Shown piece after piece: positions 53,605 through 61,795 of a DNA stretch of 64,000 bases. Location: NCBI RefSeq assembly GCF_009905545.1, contig NZ_JAAALB010000004.1:186001-250000 (forward strand), in the 5' to 3' direction. This DNA comes from Cellulophaga sp. BC115SP (GTDB taxonomy: Bacteria; Bacteroidota; Bacteroidia; Cytophagales; Spirosomataceae). The notes below the pieces were generated by a model. The model was not told the DNA's origin. It saw only the letters and a list, made by a program, of their open reading frames with translations, and searched no databases. Made by a program: the position numbers and the translations under genes. The stretch's first letter is position 1. Every line of letters starts with the position of its first letter.

Positions 53605-53790
53605 TTAGAAATTCGAGATAATCGAAGCGGTAGCATTATCATTGAAATTCGAAATGATTGAAGCAGTGTACTGAGCGCCGAAATTTGAGATAATCGAAGC
53701 CGTTTTATGGTTAAGGGAATCTTGGTTATTGAATTTAGCAACCGTAGACTTAGAAACAGAAAGCTTGTTGTTAGTTGTGATAGATTTCAT
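53605..53790 (-). CDS. RiPP-precursor-like peptide, array unit 6
   Basis: A 61-residue peptide with Ser3, Ser13 and Ser25, identical in protein sequence to array unit 5. The leader-like half carries LSVSKSTVAKFNN. As in all units, the predicted core is composed only of T, A, S, I, N, F, G, Q, Y and D and lacks Cys, Lys, Arg and Glu, which is unusual for a soluble domain and fits a modified or aggregating peptide. Confidence 0.72.
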   Translation of the reverse strand: MKSITTNNKLSVSKSTVAKFNNQDSLNHKTASIISNFGAQYTASIISNFNDNATASIISNF

Positions 53791-53848
53791 GGCAATAAGA
53801 GTTTTAAATTTTTGAATGTTGTGTTGTTACAGATAAAAAGGGCTATTC

Positions 53849-54034
53849 TTAGAAATTCGAGATAATCGAAGCGGTCGCATTATCATTGAAATTCGAAATG
53901 ATTGAAGCAGTGTACTGAGCGCCGAAATTTGATATAATCGAAGCCGTTTTATGGTTAAGGGAATCTTGGTTATTGAATTTAGCAACAGTAGACTTAGAAA
54001 CAGAAAGCTTGTTGTTAGTTGTGATAGATTTCAT
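53849..54034 (-). CDS. RiPP-precursor-like peptide, array unit 5
   Basis: A 61-residue peptide with Ser3, Ser13 and Ser25. The first repeat carries ATA for Ile and AAT for Asn (about 53927-53942), where most units have ATC and AAC; the amino acids stay the same. This is the clearest single example of synonymous drift in the array. Confidence 0.72.
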   Translation of the reverse strand: MKSITTNNKLSVSKSTVAKFNNQDSLNHKTASIISNFGAQYTASIISNFNDNATASIISNF

Positions 54035-54093
54035 GGCAATAAGAGTTTTAAATTTTTGAATGTTGTGTTAGTATCTGATAAAAAGGGCTATTC

Positions 54094-54279
54094 TTAGAAA
54101 TTCGAGATAATCGAAGCGGTAGCATTATCATTAAAATTCGAAATGATTGAAGCAGTGTACTGAGCGCCGAAGTTTGAGATAATCGAAGCCGTTTTATGGT
54201 TAAGGCTATCTTGGTTATTGAATTTAGCAACCGTAGATTTAGCAACAGAAAGTTTATTGTTAGTTGTGATAGATTTCAT
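54094..54279 (-). CDS. RiPP-precursor-like peptide, array unit 4
   Basis: A 61-residue peptide with Ser3, Ala13 and Ser25. Leader LSVAKSTVAKFNN and the three TASIISNF repeats are intact. The spacer before it (54280-54337) has the variant gtgttagtatctgataaaa in place of gtgttgttacagataaaa, which also appears in the spacer 54035-54093, so this pair of spacers shares a recent duplication history. Confidence 0.72.
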   Translation of the reverse strand: MKSITTNNKLSVAKSTVAKFNNQDSLNHKTASIISNFGAQYTASIISNFNDNATASIISNF

Positions 54280-54337
54280 GGCAATAAGAGTTTTAAATTT
54301 TTGAATGTTGTGTTAGTATCTGATAAAAGGGCTATTC

Positions 54338-54523
54338 TTAGAAATTCGAGATAATCGAAGCGGTAGCATTATCATTGAAATTCGAAATGATCGAAGCAGT
54401 GTACTGAGCGCCGAAGTTTGAGATAATCGAAGCCGTTTTGTGGTTAAGGCTATCTTGGTTGTTGAATTTAGCAACCGTAGATTTAGAAACAGAAAGCTTG
54501 TTGTTAGTTGTGATAGTTTTCAT
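54338..54523 (-). CDS. RiPP-precursor-like peptide, array unit 3
   Basis: A 61-residue peptide with Thr3, Ser13 and Ser25, the same protein as unit 2. Its DNA shares with units 1 and 2 a gtggttaag variant (His codon CAC) near the leader-core junction and gatcgaag in the second repeat, showing that units 1-3 form the youngest subgroup. Confidence 0.72.
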   Translation of the reverse strand: MKTITTNNKLSVSKSTVAKFNNQDSLNHKTASIISNFGAQYTASIISNFNDNATASIISNF

Positions 54524-54581
54524 GGCAATGCGAGTTTATAAATTTTTGAATGTTGTGTTGTTACAGATAAAAGGGCTATTC

Positions 54582-54767
54582 TTAGAAATTCGAGATAATT
54601 GAAGCGGTCGCATTATCATTGAAATTCGAAATGATCGAAGCAGTGTACTGAGCGCCGAAGTTTGAGATAATCGAAGCCGTTTTGTGGTTAAGGCTATCTT
54701 GGTTGTTGAATTTAGCAACCGTAGATTTAGAAACAGAAAGCTTGTTGTTAGTTGTGATAGTTTTCAT
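54582..54767 (-). CDS. RiPP-precursor-like peptide, array unit 2
   Basis: A 61-residue peptide with Thr3, Ser13 and Ser25. The last repeat has codons GCG-ACC-GCT-TCA-ATT for A-T-A-S-I, shared with unit 1, while other units use GCT-ACC-GCT-TCG-ATT; the protein is unchanged. Confidence 0.72.
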   Translation of the reverse strand: MKTITTNNKLSVSKSTVAKFNNQDSLNHKTASIISNFGAQYTASIISNFNDNATASIISNF

Positions 54768-54825
54768 GGCAATGCGAGTTTATAAATTTTTGAATGTTGT
54801 GTTGTTACAGATAAAAGGGCTATTC

Positions 54826-55011
54826 TTAGAAATTCGAGATAATTGAAGCGGTCGCATTATCATTGAAATTCGAAATGATCGAAGCAGTGTACTGAGCGCC
54901 GAAGTTTGAGATGATCGAAGCCGTTTTGTGGTTAAGGCTATCTTGGTTATTGAATTTAGCAACCGTAGATTTAGCAACAGAAAGCTTGTTATTTGTTGTA
55001 ATATTTTTCAT
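54826..55011 (-). CDS. RiPP-precursor-like peptide, array unit 1 (promoter-proximal)
   Basis: A 61-residue peptide, the first to be transcribed, with Asn3, Ala13 and Ser25. Its first codons (atgaaaaatattacaacaaat) diverge most from the other units, as expected for the array edge. The three TASIISNF repeats are intact. Upstream (55012-55186) is the divergent spacer shared with the sensor kinase gene. No full Bacteroidota promoter could be placed there on the minus strand; AACTTTG near 55076-55082 is a partial -7 match. Confidence 0.7.
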   Translation of the reverse strand: MKNITTNNKLSVAKSTVAKFNNQDSLNHKTASIISNFGAQYTASIISNFNDNATASIISNF

Positions 55012-55186
55012 GGCAAAAATCTTTTATTTATTAAGTTATGTGTCTAGTAATTAGCTTCTTGCGAAGTGATGATACAAAGTTGTTCAAAAGATTTTGGCCT
55101 ATTTATTTTATCGGATTAATCCGTTTATTATCAATCCGAATAGGAAGATTGTCTATTTTAATTTTTTAATTATCCTAAAAAATTCT

Positions 55187-56329
55187 ATGTTGAATCGAAC
55201 AGCAGATACACAGAAAAGGACTTCATGGGCTTCAAGGGAAGTAAGTACGCATGTGATGATTTGGGTCTTGTACACCATTTATTTTAGCTTACTACTTCAT
55301 TTCTTTTATGGAGAGCCCATTACACCGAAGTTTATTCTACAGGCGGTCGTGTATAGGATTGGCGATGCCATGCTGTTTTATGGGCTTGCGCTACTAGTTT
55401 TGCCCCGTTTTTTTTCAAAATCGAAAATTTTTCAGCTAATTCTGTCATTTTTAATATTGCTTGGTTTGTATTTAGGCTGGAGAGCATGGATAGAGTATAT
55501 TTTGATGCCATGGTTGTTTAGCACGATAGGGACTAAAATAGCACAAATGATATCTTTGACTATCTTTAATGCCAATACTTATGTGATGTTTAGTGTGGGT
55601 TATTTCTTTGCTCTGAAGTCGATTAAACAGCAAAAAGAAATTGCTCATCAAGAAATTGCAATTGCGGAAAAAGATGCAGAAATTGCAAGACAAGACGCAG
55701 AACTAGCTATTTTAGCAAAAGAGAAAACTCTCGCCGAAATGGCATTTTTACGTGCGCAAATCAATCCTCACTTTTTGTACAATACCCTAAATATGCTGTA
55801 CAGCAAAGTACGTGGTGCATCCAAAGAAGCAGGAAATATTATCCTGACATTTGCCGAAATGATGCGCTATGCTACCAGTACTCGTATGCAGCAAGATACC
55901 GTCGACTTAGAAGGGGAATTGGATTTTGTCAAGCAATATCTCGAACTACAAAGGCAACGTTTTAATAATAATATCTTTATTGATTATGAAGAACAAGGTG
56001 ACTTCAGCTATTTTAGAATCATGCCAATGGTATTGATTACCATTGTTGAAAATAGCTTTAAACACGGCGAGCTTCATGACCCAGAGAGTCCTCTACAAAT
56101 ACGTGCGATTCTTGAAGATGATATTTTGACGTTCTCTACCTGGAACTTGAAACGAAAGGACGATAATCCTATCACTGATAAAGGTCAAACAGGTATTGGT
56201 ATCGACAATATCAAAAAACGCCTTAAGGTTGTTCATGGCGATGCTCAAGAATTGAGCATAATTGATGATAAGGATGATTATGCTGTATTTTTTACCTTAA
56301 ACTTTAACTATAACCCGAACGGAATATGA
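55187..56329 (+). CDS. LytS-type sensor histidine kinase
   Basis: A 380-residue membrane kinase. ATG 55187 (MLNRTADTQKRTSWASREVS) is preferred over an upstream TTG. Four membrane segments lie at about residues 20-150. A coiled coil (KQQKEIAHQEIAIAEKDAEIARQDAELA) near 148-175 leads to the His_kinase domain: LAEMAFLRAQINPHFLYNTLNMLYSKVRG with the phospho-acceptor His near 193. MPMVLITIVENSFKHGELHD is the N box and GQTGIGIDNIKKRLKVVHGD the G box. Its stop overlaps the regulator start (ATGA), so the two form a unit. It is divergent from the peptide array. Confidence 0.93.
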   Translation: MLNRTADTQKRTSWASREVSTHVMIWVLYTIYFSLLLHFFYGEPITPKFILQAVVYRIGDAMLFYGLALLVLPRFFSKSKIFQLILSFLILLGLYLGWRAWIEYILMPWLFSTIGTKIAQMISLTIFNANTYVMFSVGYFFALKSIKQQKEIAHQEIAIAEKDAEIARQDAELAILAKEKTLAEMAFLRAQINPHFLYNTLNMLYSKVRGASKEAGNIILTFAEMMRYATSTRMQQDTVDLEGELDFVKQYLELQRQRFNNNIFIDYEEQGDFSYFRIMPMVLITIVENSFKHGELHDPESPLQIRAILEDDILTFSTWNLKRKDDNPITDKGQTGIGIDNIKKRLKVVHGDAQELSIIDDKDDYAVFFTLNFNYNPNGI

Positions 56330-57108
56330 TTAACTGTGTCGCAGTAGATGATGAGCAATCTGCCTTGGATATTGTGGTAGATTACATAAACGATACCCCA
56401 TTTCTAAACTTAGTTGCGGCCACCACAAATCCCATGGAAGCGGTGGGTGTTTTACAGACTAAAGAAGTTGATTTGGTATTTGCAGATATTCAAATGCCTC
56501 GTATGAATGGCATGAACTTGGTGAGTCTTTTTGATGGTCGTATGAAGTTTATCATGACTACAGGTTATCAAGAATACGCACTCAAAAGTTTTGAATATGG
56601 AGTACTCGACTATTTGGTGAAGCCGTTTTCATACCAAAGATTTTTGAAGGCTGTTAACAAAATGCCTTTTCACATGACCTTGGTTGAAGAGCCCAAACCT
56701 GCTGCTGCTCCAGAGCCACAGCCTGCCAAAAAAGAGGAATTCATTTTTGTGAAGGTAGATGTAAAAGGAAAATTCCATAAAGTGCTATTCAAAGATGTAG
56801 TGTACATGGAAGCACAAAAAAATTATGCTTCTATTTACATGAAAGACGAACGTATTTCTACGAATTTGACATTGTCAGACTTAGAAAAACGTTTGCCTTC
56901 TGACAGATTTATGCGTGTACATCGCTCGTATATTATTTCGATGGAAAAAATTACAGGCATAGAGGGTGACGAAGTGTTACTCGATAAAGTAGTGCGTATT
57001 CCAATTGGTGATACTTATTCAGAAGAATTTACAAAAGTTATTGAAGGAAGTATTTTCTTTAAAGATAAAGATAGTGCTACCTTGATTGATAAACGATTGA
57101 CAAATTAA
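56326..57108 (+). CDS. LytTR family response regulator
   Basis: A 260-residue regulator. The receiver domain (about 1-115) has NCVAVDDEQSALDIV with acidic residues 7-9, LVFADIQMPRMNGMNLV with the phospho-acceptor Asp near 55, and DYLVKPFSYQRFLKAV with conserved Lys. A Pro/Ala-rich linker (KPAAAPEPQPAKKEE) joins the LytTR DNA-binding domain (about 142-245): FVKVDVKGKFHKVLFKDVVYMEAQKNYASIYMKDER and RFMRVHRSYIISMEKITGIEGDEVLL. It partners the overlapping kinase. LytTR regulators bind direct repeats upstream of target promoters; the divergent peptide array is a plausible target. Confidence 0.94.
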   Translation: MINCVAVDDEQSALDIVVDYINDTPFLNLVAATTNPMEAVGVLQTKEVDLVFADIQMPRMNGMNLVSLFDGRMKFIMTTGYQEYALKSFEYGVLDYLVKPFSYQRFLKAVNKMPFHMTLVEEPKPAAAPEPQPAKKEEFIFVKVDVKGKFHKVLFKDVVYMEAQKNYASIYMKDERISTNLTLSDLEKRLPSDRFMRVHRSYIISMEKITGIEGDEVLLDKVVRIPIGDTYSEEFTKVIEGSIFFKDKDSATLIDKRLTN

Positions 57109-57622
57109 GGTTTTCACGGTTATACCTGTTGCTAGGATTTTTCTGAAGAATCACAAAATCAAGGACTTAATTTTGTTCGAAAACCTCAATAGCTAAACCT
57201 AAAGATATTTATTTGTTTCAATATCCATGTTCTTAGAAAAGCTGTTTTGTAGCAATACAAACAGCTTTTTTCATGTAATTCCCACTTAATTTGTATTTAT
57301 TTTGAACCCGTTGGATTATTCTAAGAACTTTTATTGCTTAATAGGTTTTGCATAAAGTTTCATTTATTTTTGTTTAGAGAGCAATTTATTATACAACAAA
57401 AGTGCTAAAATTTGAAATCGGATAGGTAAGTAGTAACTAATAGGTTATGAACTTAGAAATTCCAGTTGAACAGAAGTTATTCGGTGTTTTTATGGTAAAA
57501 ATTAGAGATAAATCTTTACTCAAAATGCACAAAAGAAAATCTTCTTGTTTCGAGAACCCAGATGTTAGACATTGCTTTTATTACAACATTCCGATTTTTA
57601 CTTAATAATCTACTAGCAAAAA
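57109..57622. other. non-coding gap upstream of plsY
   Basis: It contains the terminator at 57237-57272 and a TATTTTTG string at 57365-57372 without a TTG at proper distance. No gene or RNA is recognisable; the sequence is AT-rich. Confidence 0.4.
57237..57272 (+). terminator. intrinsic terminator of the two-component operon
   Basis: aaaagctgttttgta pairs with tacaaacagctttt (one bulge) and a T run follows. Confidence 0.8.
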
Positions 57623-58264
57623 ATGTTAACCCTACTCGTTGTTGTTTGTACAGTACTTGCCTATTTGTTAGGTTCCATCCCAACGGCTATTTGGTATGGC
57701 GAAGCTTATTTTGGAATCGACGTGCGCAAGCATGGAAGCGGTAATGCTGGCGCTACTAATACTTTTAGGGTGTTAGGCAAAAGAGCAGGAACTGTCGTGT
57801 TGTTGATTGATGCTATTAAGGGGTGGATTTCTACTTCGTTGGCATTGATGCTTTATTATGGTCACATGGTTGAATGGAACGAATGCCAAACTTTAAAGTT
57901 AATTTTTGGTTTTGCTGCTGTAGTTGGACATATTTTTCCTGTATTTTCAAATTTTAAGGGAGGCAAAGGTGTAGCAACGCTCTTGGGTATGGTAATGTCG
58001 GTGCATCCTGAGGCTGCTTTAGTATGTATGGTAATTTTCTTTGTAGTATTTATGTCGTTTCATTATGTATCATTGGGGGCTATTATTGCATCATTAGCGT
58101 TTCCTGTGCTTTTATTGTTACGTACATTTGGTAAAGAAAATGAATCGGTAATTGTCTTTGGATTTATGCTTTTTGGGATGATTGTCATTACACATCGTAA
58201 AAATATTGTACGCTTAATGAGAGGACAAGAAAGTCGTATTTATCTAAGAAAAAAGAAAGAGTAA
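57623..58264 (+). CDS. plsY: glycerol-3-phosphate acyltransferase PlsY
   Basis: A 213-residue membrane enzyme that acylates glycerol-3-phosphate from acyl-phosphate, the first step of phospholipid synthesis. Motifs: YLLGSIPTAIWYGEAYFGIDVRKHGSGNAGATNTFRVLGK at residues about 12-52, the substrate loop VVGHIFPVFSNFKGGKGVATLLG near 98-120, and IVITHRKNIVRLMRGQESRI at the C-terminal end. Five to six membrane segments. Single gene. Confidence 0.97.
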   Translation: MLTLLVVVCTVLAYLLGSIPTAIWYGEAYFGIDVRKHGSGNAGATNTFRVLGKRAGTVVLLIDAIKGWISTSLALMLYYGHMVEWNECQTLKLIFGFAAVVGHIFPVFSNFKGGKGVATLLGMVMSVHPEAALVCMVIFFVVFMSFHYVSLGAIIASLAFPVLLLLRTFGKENESVIVFGFMLFGMIVITHRKNIVRLMRGQESRIYLRKKKE

Positions 58265-58369
58265 TCTTTTAACTGGTAATATAATTCTGATGTTAATGTT
58301 TCCTTACGATTATGACGTCTGTTGATACCAAACTCGTAATGATAACTCCATAATAACTTACTATATTTG

Positions 58370-58406
58370 TACCTCCAATTACTAAGTAGTTGGAGGTATT
58401 TTTTTG
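58370..58406 (+). terminator. intrinsic terminator of plsY
   Basis: tacctccaa (58370-58378) pairs with ttggaggta (58390-58398), followed by a run of T. It starts directly after a TATATTTG string (58362-58369), so it could also shape the 5' end of the next gene's mRNA. Confidence 0.7.
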
Positions 58407-58425
58407 AAATCAATCATCAACGTCT

Positions 58426-59787
58426 ATGCAAGGCTATATTGAGCAAAATAAAGAGAAGTTTTTGAATGAACTTCTTGATTTATTGAGAATTCCATCGGTG
58501 AGTGCCGATTCAAAATTTAAGGGGGATGTACGTAAAGCAGCAGAATTTGTAGCCGAAAAAATTCAGGCAGCAGGAGCTGATTTAGTAGAGATATGCGAAA
58601 CGGCAGGCCATCCTATTGTTTTTGGACAAAAAATTATTGATGAAACCCTTCCTACGGTGTTGGTATATGGTCACTACGATGTACAACCAGCTGACCCTTA
58701 CGAATTGTGGAATTCTCCTCCATTTGAGCCAGTAGTAAAGGATGGTAAAATCTATGCTCGTGGAGCTTGTGACGACAAAGGGCAGTTTTATATGCATATC
58801 AAAGCTTTCGAAGCTATGATGGCAACAAATTCTTTGCCATGCAATGTAAAATTTATGATTGAGGGCGAAGAAGAAATTGGTTCGGACAACCTTGGTATCT
58901 TTGTGGCGGCAAATAAGGATAGATTGAAAGCAGATGTAATCTTAATTTCGGATACTGCTATTATTGCTAATGATACGCCATCTATTGATGTTGGTTTGAG
59001 AGGATTGAGCTATCTTGAAGTTGAAGTAACAGGACCTAACCGTGATTTGCATTCTGGTGTATATGGTGGTGCCGTAGCAAACCCAATCAATGTGTTGAGT
59101 AAAATGATTGCTTCGTTGCATGACGAAAATAATCATATTACCATTCCTACATTTTACGATGATGTGATCGATTTGACAGCAGAAGAGCGCGCTGCAATGG
59201 CTCAAACGCCATTCAACTTGGATGCTTACAAAGAAGACTTAGATATTAATGATGTATATGGCGAAACAGGTTATTCGACTATCGAACGTGCCTCAATTCG
59301 TCCAACGCTTGATGTAAATGGTATTTGGGGCGGTTATATTGGAGAAGGAGCCAAAACAGTTTTGCCTTCTAAAGCATACGCCAAAATCTCAATGCGTTTG
59401 GTACCAAACCAACAGTCAGATAAAATTACAGCTTTGTTCACCAAACATTTTGAGTCTATTGCTCCAGCTGGTGTACAGGTGAAAGTTCGTCCTCACCATG
59501 GAGGAGAGCCTTATGTAACGCCAACCAATTCGGTTGAGTATTTGGCAGCAGCCAAAGCAATGGAGGAAGCATTTGGTAAAAAGCCTGTTCCAACACGTGG
59601 AGGAGGAAGTATCCCAATTGTGGCTTTATTTGAGAAAGAGTTACAAGTGAAAACGGTATTGATGGGCTTTGGGTTAGATTCGGATGCGATTCACTCTCCA
59701 AATGAGCATTATGGCTTGTTTAATTTTTATAAAGGAATAGAGACAATTCCATTGTTCTTTAAATACTACACAGAAATGGCTCAGTAA
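58426..59787 (+). CDS. M20 family dipeptidase
   Basis: A 453-residue cytosolic metallopeptidase (CNDP-like/PepV-type). Seen: LLDLLRIPSVSADSKF near 17-32, VLVYGHYDVQPADPYELWNSPPF near 84-106 with the first metal His and Asp, GRGACDDKGQFYMHIKAFEAM-type stretch near 115-137 (here ARGACDDKGQ), FMIEGEEEIGSDNLGIF with catalytic Glu, VTGPNRDLHSGVYGG near 202-216, and RGGGSIPIV with the terminal HSPNEHYGLFNF. It releases amino acids from dipeptides. Single gene downstream of plsY. Confidence 0.93.
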   Translation: MQGYIEQNKEKFLNELLDLLRIPSVSADSKFKGDVRKAAEFVAEKIQAAGADLVEICETAGHPIVFGQKIIDETLPTVLVYGHYDVQPADPYELWNSPPFEPVVKDGKIYARGACDDKGQFYMHIKAFEAMMATNSLPCNVKFMIEGEEEIGSDNLGIFVAANKDRLKADVILISDTAIIANDTPSIDVGLRGLSYLEVEVTGPNRDLHSGVYGGAVANPINVLSKMIASLHDENNHITIPTFYDDVIDLTAEERAAMAQTPFNLDAYKEDLDINDVYGETGYSTIERASIRPTLDVNGIWGGYIGEGAKTVLPSKAYAKISMRLVPNQQSDKITALFTKHFESIAPAGVQVKVRPHHGGEPYVTPTNSVEYLAAAKAMEEAFGKKPVPTRGGGSIPIVALFEKELQVKTVLMGFGLDSDAIHSPNEHYGLFNFYKGIETIPLFFKYYTEMAQ

Positions 59788-60117
59788 TGAGCCTACAAGG
59801 GCTTTGCTTTGTTGTGGAGGTTTACCCATAAACAAAAGATTTGCTCTTATAGATGAAAACAAACTTTTAGTTCTGGGCAAAGGGTTGATACTCGATAGCT
59901 AGAAACTAAATTTACGCAGGTAATAGCGCAGAAATTGATTGAATCAATGTTGGGTGTAAAATAAATTTATTTAAAATTTACATTCATGATTCAGTACTAT
60001 TACTTAATTGTCACTTTGTACAATATCGCTCAATTCGATACTATGGCGGTTTAGGAGTGGGAATCTATTTCAAACCCTTCTAGAAGAAACAGACCCAATA
60101 TTTTGTTTTGTAAAACT
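59788..60117. other. non-coding gap upstream of murQ
   Basis: AT-rich sequence without a recognisable gene, RNA or hairpin. No full promoter was found; tcactttgt near 60011 is a partial -7 match. Confidence 0.4.
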
Positions 60118-60954
60118 ATGTCACAAGAAATCAACTTAGAAACACTCACAACCGAGGCAAGTTCAAAATATAATAACCTCGATGAAATGTCTATTACGGC
60201 CATTTTGGAAGGTATTAACAATGAGGACAAAACAGTACCACACGCTGTTGAGAAGGCTATTCCACAAATTGAAGCCTTAGTTAGCCAAATTGTTCCAAGA
60301 ATGAAGCAAGGCGGTCGCCTGTTTTACATTGGAGCAGGTACTAGCGGCAGATTAGGTATCGTAGATGCCTCAGAATGCCCTCCAACATTTGGTGTTCCTT
60401 TTGACTTGGTTATTGGTATCATTGCGGGTGGCGATACTGCTATTCGCAAGGCTGTAGAGTATGCCGAAGATGATGAAGAACAAGCTTGGAAGGACCTCGA
60501 ACAGTACGATATCAACGAACTAGATACAGTGGTCGGAATTGCTGCTTCTGGGCGTACACCTTATGTTATTGGCGGTCTTCGTACTGCTCGTAACAATGGG
60601 GTATTGACTGGTTCGGTTTCTTGTAACATAGGAAGTGAAATTTCAAAAGAAGCAGAGTTTCCTATTGAGGTAGTCGTAGGGCCAGAGTTTGTAACAGGTA
60701 GTACACGTATGAAATCAGGTACTGCACAAAAACTGATTCTTAATATGATTTCGACCTCTGTAATGATACAATTAGGTCGTATTCGTGGCAACAAAATGGT
60801 GGATATGCAATTGAGCAACCACAAATTAGTAGCAAGAGCCGAAAATATGATTATCAGAGAATTAGGAATCGATAGAACCCTCGCTGAAACACTCTTGCAA
60901 GAGCATGGTAGTGTGCGCAAAGCAATAGATGCTTATCGCTCTTCTTTACGTTAA
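60118..60954 (+). CDS. murQ: N-acetylmuramic acid 6-phosphate etherase
   Basis: A 278-residue SIS-domain enzyme that cleaves the lactyl ether of MurNAc-6-P, giving GlcNAc-6-P, for cell wall recycling. ATG 60118 (MSQEINLETLTTEASSKYNN) is used rather than the TTG at 60103. The SIS motif GGRLFYIGAGTSGRLGIVDASECPPTFGVPF lies near 63-93; VVGIAASGRTPYVIGGLRTA near 138; GPEFVTGSTRMKSGTAQKLILNMIST near 190-215. It is slightly shorter than E. coli MurQ (298). No murP transporter or anmK is next to it. Confidence 0.96.
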   Translation: MSQEINLETLTTEASSKYNNLDEMSITAILEGINNEDKTVPHAVEKAIPQIEALVSQIVPRMKQGGRLFYIGAGTSGRLGIVDASECPPTFGVPFDLVIGIIAGGDTAIRKAVEYAEDDEEQAWKDLEQYDINELDTVVGIAASGRTPYVIGGLRTARNNGVLTGSVSCNIGSEISKEAEFPIEVVVGPEFVTGSTRMKSGTAQKLILNMISTSVMIQLGRIRGNKMVDMQLSNHKLVARAENMIIRELGIDRTLAETLLQEHGSVRKAIDAYRSSLR

Positions 60955-61290
60955 CAAACCATTAACATAGAGCTTAGTACTTTTAGCTTAATATTGTCGT
61001 TGAAAGAGTATAGAAAAAATTTGAGAAGTACAATTATAAGATTTTCAGAATTGACAAGGCGTTTAATAGAGTTATCTCTTTTGAAAACTAATTCTTAGGA
61101 TTCTGTAGCTTTTAAAATTAAATTTTACCGAAAAATCAAGAAACACATAGGTAATGATAAATAAATCATCTTTTTGTCTTTATTTTGTATTTCGAGAAGA
61201 TTGGTGAAATAATATTTGGTAATAGGCTTACTATCTTAAATTTTATTTTACTTTATTATTCAATTCCTTAAGAAACCCTTTGAATTACAA
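60955..61290. other. non-coding gap between murQ and the cytochrome gene
   Basis: Very AT-rich; no gene, hairpin terminator or full promoter was recognised. Confidence 0.4.
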
Positions 61291-61614
61291 ATGAAAAAAG
61301 TTGTTTTGAGCTCTCTAATACTTGCTGCATTTGCGATCAATGCAAAAGCAGAAGATTTCCCAGAAGACATCAAACCATTGATGACTAAATATACTTGTAC
61401 TGCTTGTCACAAAGTAGATACTCGTTTGGTGGGTCCAGCTTACACAGATGTTGCTAAGAAAAAATATACTAACGAGAAAATCGTTGAATTGATTGCTAAT
61501 CCAAAGCCATCAAACTGGCCAGGTTATCCTCCAATGGCAGCTATGAAAAACGTTCCAAAGGACGATGCTATCAAAATTGCTACTTGGATTAACTCGTTAA
61601 GAAAGAAGAAATAA
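61291..61614 (+). CDS. small exported c-type cytochrome
   Basis: A 107-residue monohaem cytochrome c. The signal peptide MKKVVLSSLILAAFAINAKA is cleaved near residue 20. The haem motif is CTACH at residues 36-40, and VDTRLVGPAYTDVAKK follows as in class I cytochromes. A Met in YPPMAAMKNVPKDDA near residues 79-85 is the likely sixth ligand. The size and layout resemble cytochrome c-551/552 electron carriers to terminal oxidases. Single gene with terminator. Confidence 0.93.
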   Translation: MKKVVLSSLILAAFAINAKAEDFPEDIKPLMTKYTCTACHKVDTRLVGPAYTDVAKKKYTNEKIVELIANPKPSNWPGYPPMAAMKNVPKDDAIKIATWINSLRKKK

Positions 61615-61632
61615 GAATTATACGATTCTGTG

Positions 61633-61676
61633 AAAAACCTTGGTAATGTCATAATTACCAAGGTTTTTTGTTTTTT
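61633..61676 (+). terminator. intrinsic terminator of the cytochrome gene
   Basis: aaaaaccttggtaat pairs with attaccaaggttttt, followed by T runs. Confidence 0.9.
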
Positions 61677-61795
61677 AAGTCTTGAAATTCGCAGAAAGCA
61701 CAACTAATGGTCTCTTTTTTGTGTTATGATTAAAATCACTTTATGGTATATTGACTTATGAGTGGTTCAATGGTTTATATCTAATCGCTACGACT

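Larger units (their letters stand above)
53116..55011 (-). repeat. array of eight tandem small-peptide genes
   Basis: Eight units of 244-245 bp, each one 61-codon gene plus a spacer of 58-59 bp, follow head to tail. Start codons lie at 55011, 54767, 54523, 54279, 54034, 53790, 53545 and 53301. Both gene and spacer are conserved; similarity stops at the first codons of the first unit and at the stop of the last. The units differ mostly by synonymous changes in the peptide genes. Confidence 0.95.

Noticed and set aside
53067-54977. Overlapping 60-66-residue frames in the array beginning MLNLRLLNS or similar
   Set aside because: They are other frames of the same repeats, begin inside the peptide genes, and their sequence varies and ends irregularly, unlike the conserved 61-residue frame.
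53116-55011. CRISPR array
   Set aside because: Units are 244-245 bp, there are no unique spacers, the repeats are coding with synonymous variation, and no cas gene is near.
53116-55011. Class I lanthipeptide precursors in the strict sense
   Set aside because: The core has no Cys, so thioether rings cannot form, and no LanB/LanC gene is in the window. Only the leader resemblance was kept.
57562-57744. 60-residue frame overlapping the plsY start
   Set aside because: It overlaps plsY in another frame and is not recognisable; plsY motifs are clear.
58362-58369. TATATTTG as promoter of the dipeptidase gene
   Set aside because: The -7 element matches, but no TTG lies 17-23 bp upstream and the start point would fall in the plsY terminator stem. 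It was mentioned only with the terminator.
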